Shown piece by piece: positions 5,671-6,956 of a stretch of 6,956 nucleotides of DNA. Under the pieces are notes generated by a model. That model did not search any database and was not told where the DNA came from. It saw only the letters and a list, made by a program, of their open reading frames with translations. A program made the translations under genes and the position numbers. The first letter of the stretch is position 1, and the number at the start of each line of letters is the position of its first letter. The DNA is from SIG607 sp045648445 (GTDB lineage Bacteria > Bacillota > Clostridia > Oscillospirales > Acutalibacteraceae): NCBI GenBank assembly GCA_045648445.1, contig JAZRNY010000044.1:1-6956 (forward strand), in the 5' to 3' direction.

Positions 5671-5689
5671 CGGGAGTTGTTCTTAGGGA
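5671..5689 (+). repeat. Left terminal inverted repeat of the MITE-like element
   Basis: CGGGAGTTGTTCTTAGGGA, the exact reverse complement of 5806-5824. Its first part, GGGAGTTGTT, also occurs in the 3' arm of the ppdK terminator (2984-2993). Confidence 0.85.
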
Positions 5690-5823
5690 CAAATAGGTTT
5701 TTCAGATAAATTTGTACGCTTTCTTGTTTTGAAAACTTGTAAGTGATGCATACCACGGCTTTTTAACACATTAGAACGCAAAAATTTGCTTTTTTAGGCA
5801 TTTTATCCCTAAGAACAACTCCC
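5672..5823. mobile_element. 152-bp MITE-like element with 18-bp perfect terminal inverted repeats
   Basis: GGGAGTTGTTCTTAGGGA at 5672-5689 is exactly complementary to TCCCTAAGAACAACTCCC at 5806-5823; a flanking C/G pair extends the match to 19 bp (5671-5824). The interior (5690-5805) is AT-rich, has no open frame of note, and holds a small palindrome GCAAAAATTTGC followed by six T (5778-5795). There is no transposase and no obvious target-site duplication. The position exactly inside the tetraloop of a terminator argues for a transposed or recombined element rather than native sequence. The parent transposon is not in the window and I do not recognise the repeat with certainty. Confidence 0.7.
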
Positions 5824-5824
5824 G
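5806..5824 (-). repeat. Right terminal inverted repeat of the MITE-like element
   Basis: TCCCTAAGAACAACTCCCG, the exact reverse complement of 5671-5689. The outermost G (5824) is also the first base of the terminator's 3' arm, so the true end may be 5823. Confidence 0.85.
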
Positions 5825-5887
5825 TTCGGCGGGGATTTATATTTTTTGCATGTCGTAATTAAATATAGGCAAGGTGTGGGGAGTTAA

Positions 5888-6136
5888 AATGCCCCAGTCG
5901 ACGTCGAGTTGTTACCTTGCCACATCTTGAAGGGGGAAGATGAGTGTTTTGTTACGGTTAACCACAGTATGACCAAAGAACATTTTATTTCGTTTATTGT
6001 CTACGTAACTTCTGATAGGGTGCAGTTTATGAAATTTTACCCTGAAGGCAATTTCGAAACACGATTAAATATTTGCGGAAGTGGTAGGCTGTATATTTAT
6101 TGCAACAAACATGGTTTAATGTCGATTTATCTTTAA
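5888..6136 (+). pseudogene. Superoxide-reductase-like (desulfoferrodoxin fold) fragment, about 76-82 aa
   Basis: The frame is open from just after TAA 5885-5887 to TAA 6134-6136 and reads VELLPCHILKGEDECFVTVN, HSMTKEHFISFI, then IYCNKHGL. The pattern H-x5-H (NHSMTKEH) followed by C-x2-H (YCNKHG) near the C-terminus matches the iron centre II ligands of desulfoferrodoxin/neelaredoxin, where HPMTxEH and CNxHG supply two His, the Cys and one His. The first His of the five-ligand set would be expected about 25 residues before HSM; the only candidate here (PCH) is closer, so iron binding or activity is uncertain. In Clostridia similar domains also occur at the end of longer proteins. There is no good start: the only early initiator in frame is TTG at 5909 without a ribosome binding site, while the SD-like GGGGAG at 5879-5884 leads to an ATG (5889) in a frame that stops after 13 codons. 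Hence it is probably an N-terminally truncated or frameshifted remnant. Confidence 0.55.
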
Positions 6137-6144
6137 TAAATGTA

Positions 6145-6172
6145 TTGATTTTTGCTATTTATATGGTATAAT
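6145..6172 (+). promoter_or_regulatory. Promoter of the small membrane protein gene
   Basis: TTGATT (6145-6150), a 16-base spacer and consensus TATAAT (6167-6172). The predicted transcript starts about 20 bases before the ATG at 6201 and includes GGAGGT at 6188-6193 as the ribosome binding site. Confidence 0.7.
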
Positions 6173-6200
6173 AAAGAAAATATTTTTGGAGGTATATATT

Positions 6201-6626
6201 ATGAACACAGCACCATTTTTTGCAGTATTAGGTATTCTTACCGCTATTGCAGCAACCGTTTTGGCATTCATTTTCATTTTGCCCGAAGAGAAACGTGCAA
6301 AGTTGCCTAAGGTTTTAAAGATAGTTAGCGACATATTAAACATGAAGCAACTTTTCCTTGAAATCTTCTTCCGCGCTCTTTACATCTTCTCTACTTTTGC
6401 ATGCGTATTTGTAGGCGTATTTATGATTTTCGGTTTCGAAACATACGGCAGATATTCTCAGTGGTATGGCGGTTACGGTCTTTTAATTGCTATTTTAGGA
6501 CCTATTGTAATCCGTATCGTTTTCGAAGGATTTATGATGTTCGTTCTTCTTGTTAAGAATACCATTGAAATCAACAAAAAACTCAAAAATCAAAACGACG
6601 TTGTAGAACACAAAATTGGCGAATAA
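6201..6626 (+). CDS. Small three-helix membrane protein, DUF4282-like, 141 aa
   Basis: The start is ATG 6201, 7 bases after a strong GGAGGT; a longer frame from TTG 6186 would begin within 2 bases of the ribosome binding site and is unlikely. Membrane helices are visible at about 5-27, 55-79 and 92-118. Between the first two lies a short basic and amphipathic loop (PEEKRAKLPKVLKIV) and before helix 2 the segment MKQLFLEIFFRALY. The third region, LGPIVIRIVFEGFMMFVLLV, followed by KNTIEINKKL, resembles the conserved end of DUF4282-type proteins, whose function is unknown. The C-terminal tail is charged and cytoplasmic by the positive-inside rule. It is expressed alone from the promoter at 6145; no clear terminator is seen before the insertion sequence end at about 6657, which may have displaced it. 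Confidence 0.8.
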   Translation: MNTAPFFAVLGILTAIAATVLAFIFILPEEKRAKLPKVLKIVSDILNMKQLFLEIFFRALYIFSTFACVFVGVFMIFGFETYGRYSQWYGGYGLLIAILGPIVIRIVFEGFMMFVLLVKNTIEINKKLKNQNDVVEHKIGE

Positions 6627-6641
6627 TTTTAAACACTTTTT

Positions 6642-6698
6642 AAGGCACACTTCAATTGAACTGCCCCAATTTATGCAGACAGCATAAAAAGGCACACT
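6642..6698 (+). repeat. Two direct copies of AAGGCACACT flanking the IS3 end
   Basis: AAGGCACACT occurs at 6642-6651, just outside the proposed IS end, and again at 6689-6698, inside the IS. The inner copy is part of the IS subterminal sequence; the outer copy may be the leftover of an earlier insertion of a related element or part of the target. Confidence 0.5.
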
Positions 6699-6956
6699 AT
6701 GGTAGTGCGTATTGAATTTTAAGCGACATACTGACTTCGTTTTTCAAGCGGAGTCAGTTTTGTTTTTATCTGTATTCTTTCATGATTGTAGAAATGAATG
6801 TATTCTCCTATGAGTAGGCGAGCCTCCTCATAGGTTTTGAGTTTTGTGCGATAAATGCACTCCGTCTTAAGAATTGAGAAAAAGTTTTCAGCCATCGCAT
6901 TGTCATAAGGATTTCCTTTGCTTGACATTGAAGGCGTTATGCCGTATGATTGTGTT
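6657..6956 (-). mobile_element. IS3-family insertion sequence, 3' end, continues past the right edge
   Basis: The transposase reading in from the right edge stops at 6719, and TGAACTGCCCC at 6657-6667 looks like the terminal inverted repeat, which in the IS3 family begins with TG. The other end and orfA lie outside the window, so neither the inverted repeat pair nor a target duplication can be checked. The boundary is therefore an estimate. Confidence 0.6.
6719..6956 (-). CDS. IS3-family (IS150-type) OrfB transposase, C-terminal part
   Basis: A DDE-type integrase-core transposase whose frame is open from the right edge (codon at 6953-6955) to TAA at 6719-6721, about 78 residues. It reads TQSYGITPSMSSKGNPYDNA and then MAENFFSILKTECIYR. 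This is the C-terminal catalytic block of IS3 OrfB: G..PSMS.KGN.YDNA..E.FF..LK.E, in which the Glu of MAEN is the third acidic residue of the DDE triad. The final part, YEEARLLIGEYIHFYNHERI followed by LTPLEKRSQY, is the usual YI.FYN..R..... L.P...R end. The ATG at 6928 is internal. The two catalytic Asp and orfA lie beyond the window. The end of the gene looks intact with no frameshift, so the element may be active or recent. Confidence 0.9.
   Translation of the reverse strand, partial: TQSYGITPSMSSKGNPYDNAMAENFFSILKTECIYRTKLKTYEEARLLIGEYIHFYNHERIQIKTKLTPLEKRSQYVA

Larger units (their letters stand above)
5654..5836 (+). terminator. Terminator of the TipAS gene, split by an insertion in its loop
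   Basis: ATCCCCACCGAAC (5655-5667) pairs with GTTCGGCGGGGAT (5824-5836) with one A/C mismatch. The 5' side is preceded by an A-run and the 3' side is followed by TTATATTTTTT. Removing 5672-5823 leaves a standard hairpin with the tetraloop TTTC, sited 9 bases after the TipAS stop codon. The stem now encloses the inverted-repeat element described separately. Because the element's own ends pair with each other, the RNA can still fold as one long rod and may still terminate. Confidence 0.75.

Noticed and set aside
5881..5890. GTTAAAA near 5883 as an integron attC core
   Set aside because: It does not fit GTTRRRY, the matching RYYYAAC is absent, and there is no integrase or cassette array.
6186..6200. 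Longer start (TTG 6186) for the small membrane protein
   Set aside because: It would place the start codon on the ribosome binding site GGAGGT (6188-6193), which is ideally spaced for ATG 6201.

Overview
The window looks like two pieces of DNA from different bacterial phyla joined near position 645-652. The left piece (1 to about 650) reads as Bacteroidota. It carries, on the minus strand, a complete 55-residue 2[4Fe-4S] ferredoxin with a Bacteroidota-type promoter (TTG, 21 bases, TATCTTTG) and a strong terminator. Upstream of that lies the C-terminal end of a class C beta-lactamase-type serine hydrolase of the kind Bacteroidota fuse to GH3 domains. The right piece (about 642 to 6956) reads as a low-GC gut-type Firmicute (Clostridia), with GGAGG ribosome binding sites, TTGNNN/TATAAT promoters, a clostridial-type pyruvate phosphate dikinase, TnpV and TipAS remnants. 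Both genes at the join are cut at the same point, at an 8-base palindrome, so an assembly or amplification chimera is the simplest reading.

Layout of the right piece. ppdK (to 2825) lacks about 150 N-terminal residues but keeps the phosphohistidine and PEP domains, and ends before a strong hairpin terminator (2953-2994). A promoter at 3055-3083 then drives two genes 38 bases apart: a four-helix membrane protein resembling the TRADD-N-associated membrane domain of bacterial conflict systems, and an unrecognised 156-residue soluble protein. A hairpin at 4496-4527 separates these from a convergent, minus-strand secreted or lipoprotein gene (4567-5082), which has its own promoter.

From 5191 onward the DNA shows decay and mobile-element traffic. 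The 5' part of tnpV is joined out of frame to the 3' part of a MerR/TipAS-type regulator. The terminator of the latter carries a 152-154 bp element with near-perfect 18-19 bp terminal inverted repeats exactly in its tetraloop. A short superoxide-reductase-like (desulfoferrodoxin fold) fragment without a convincing start follows. Next comes an intact small membrane protein (6201-6626) with its own promoter and ribosome binding site. The window ends inside an IS3-family element whose transposase reads in from the right edge on the minus strand.

The most interesting points are the terminator-loop insertion at 5654-5836, the TRADD-associated membrane protein paired with an unknown gene, and the interphylum join. 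No tRNA, rRNA or CRISPR array was seen. All family names come from reading motifs by eye; no search was run.
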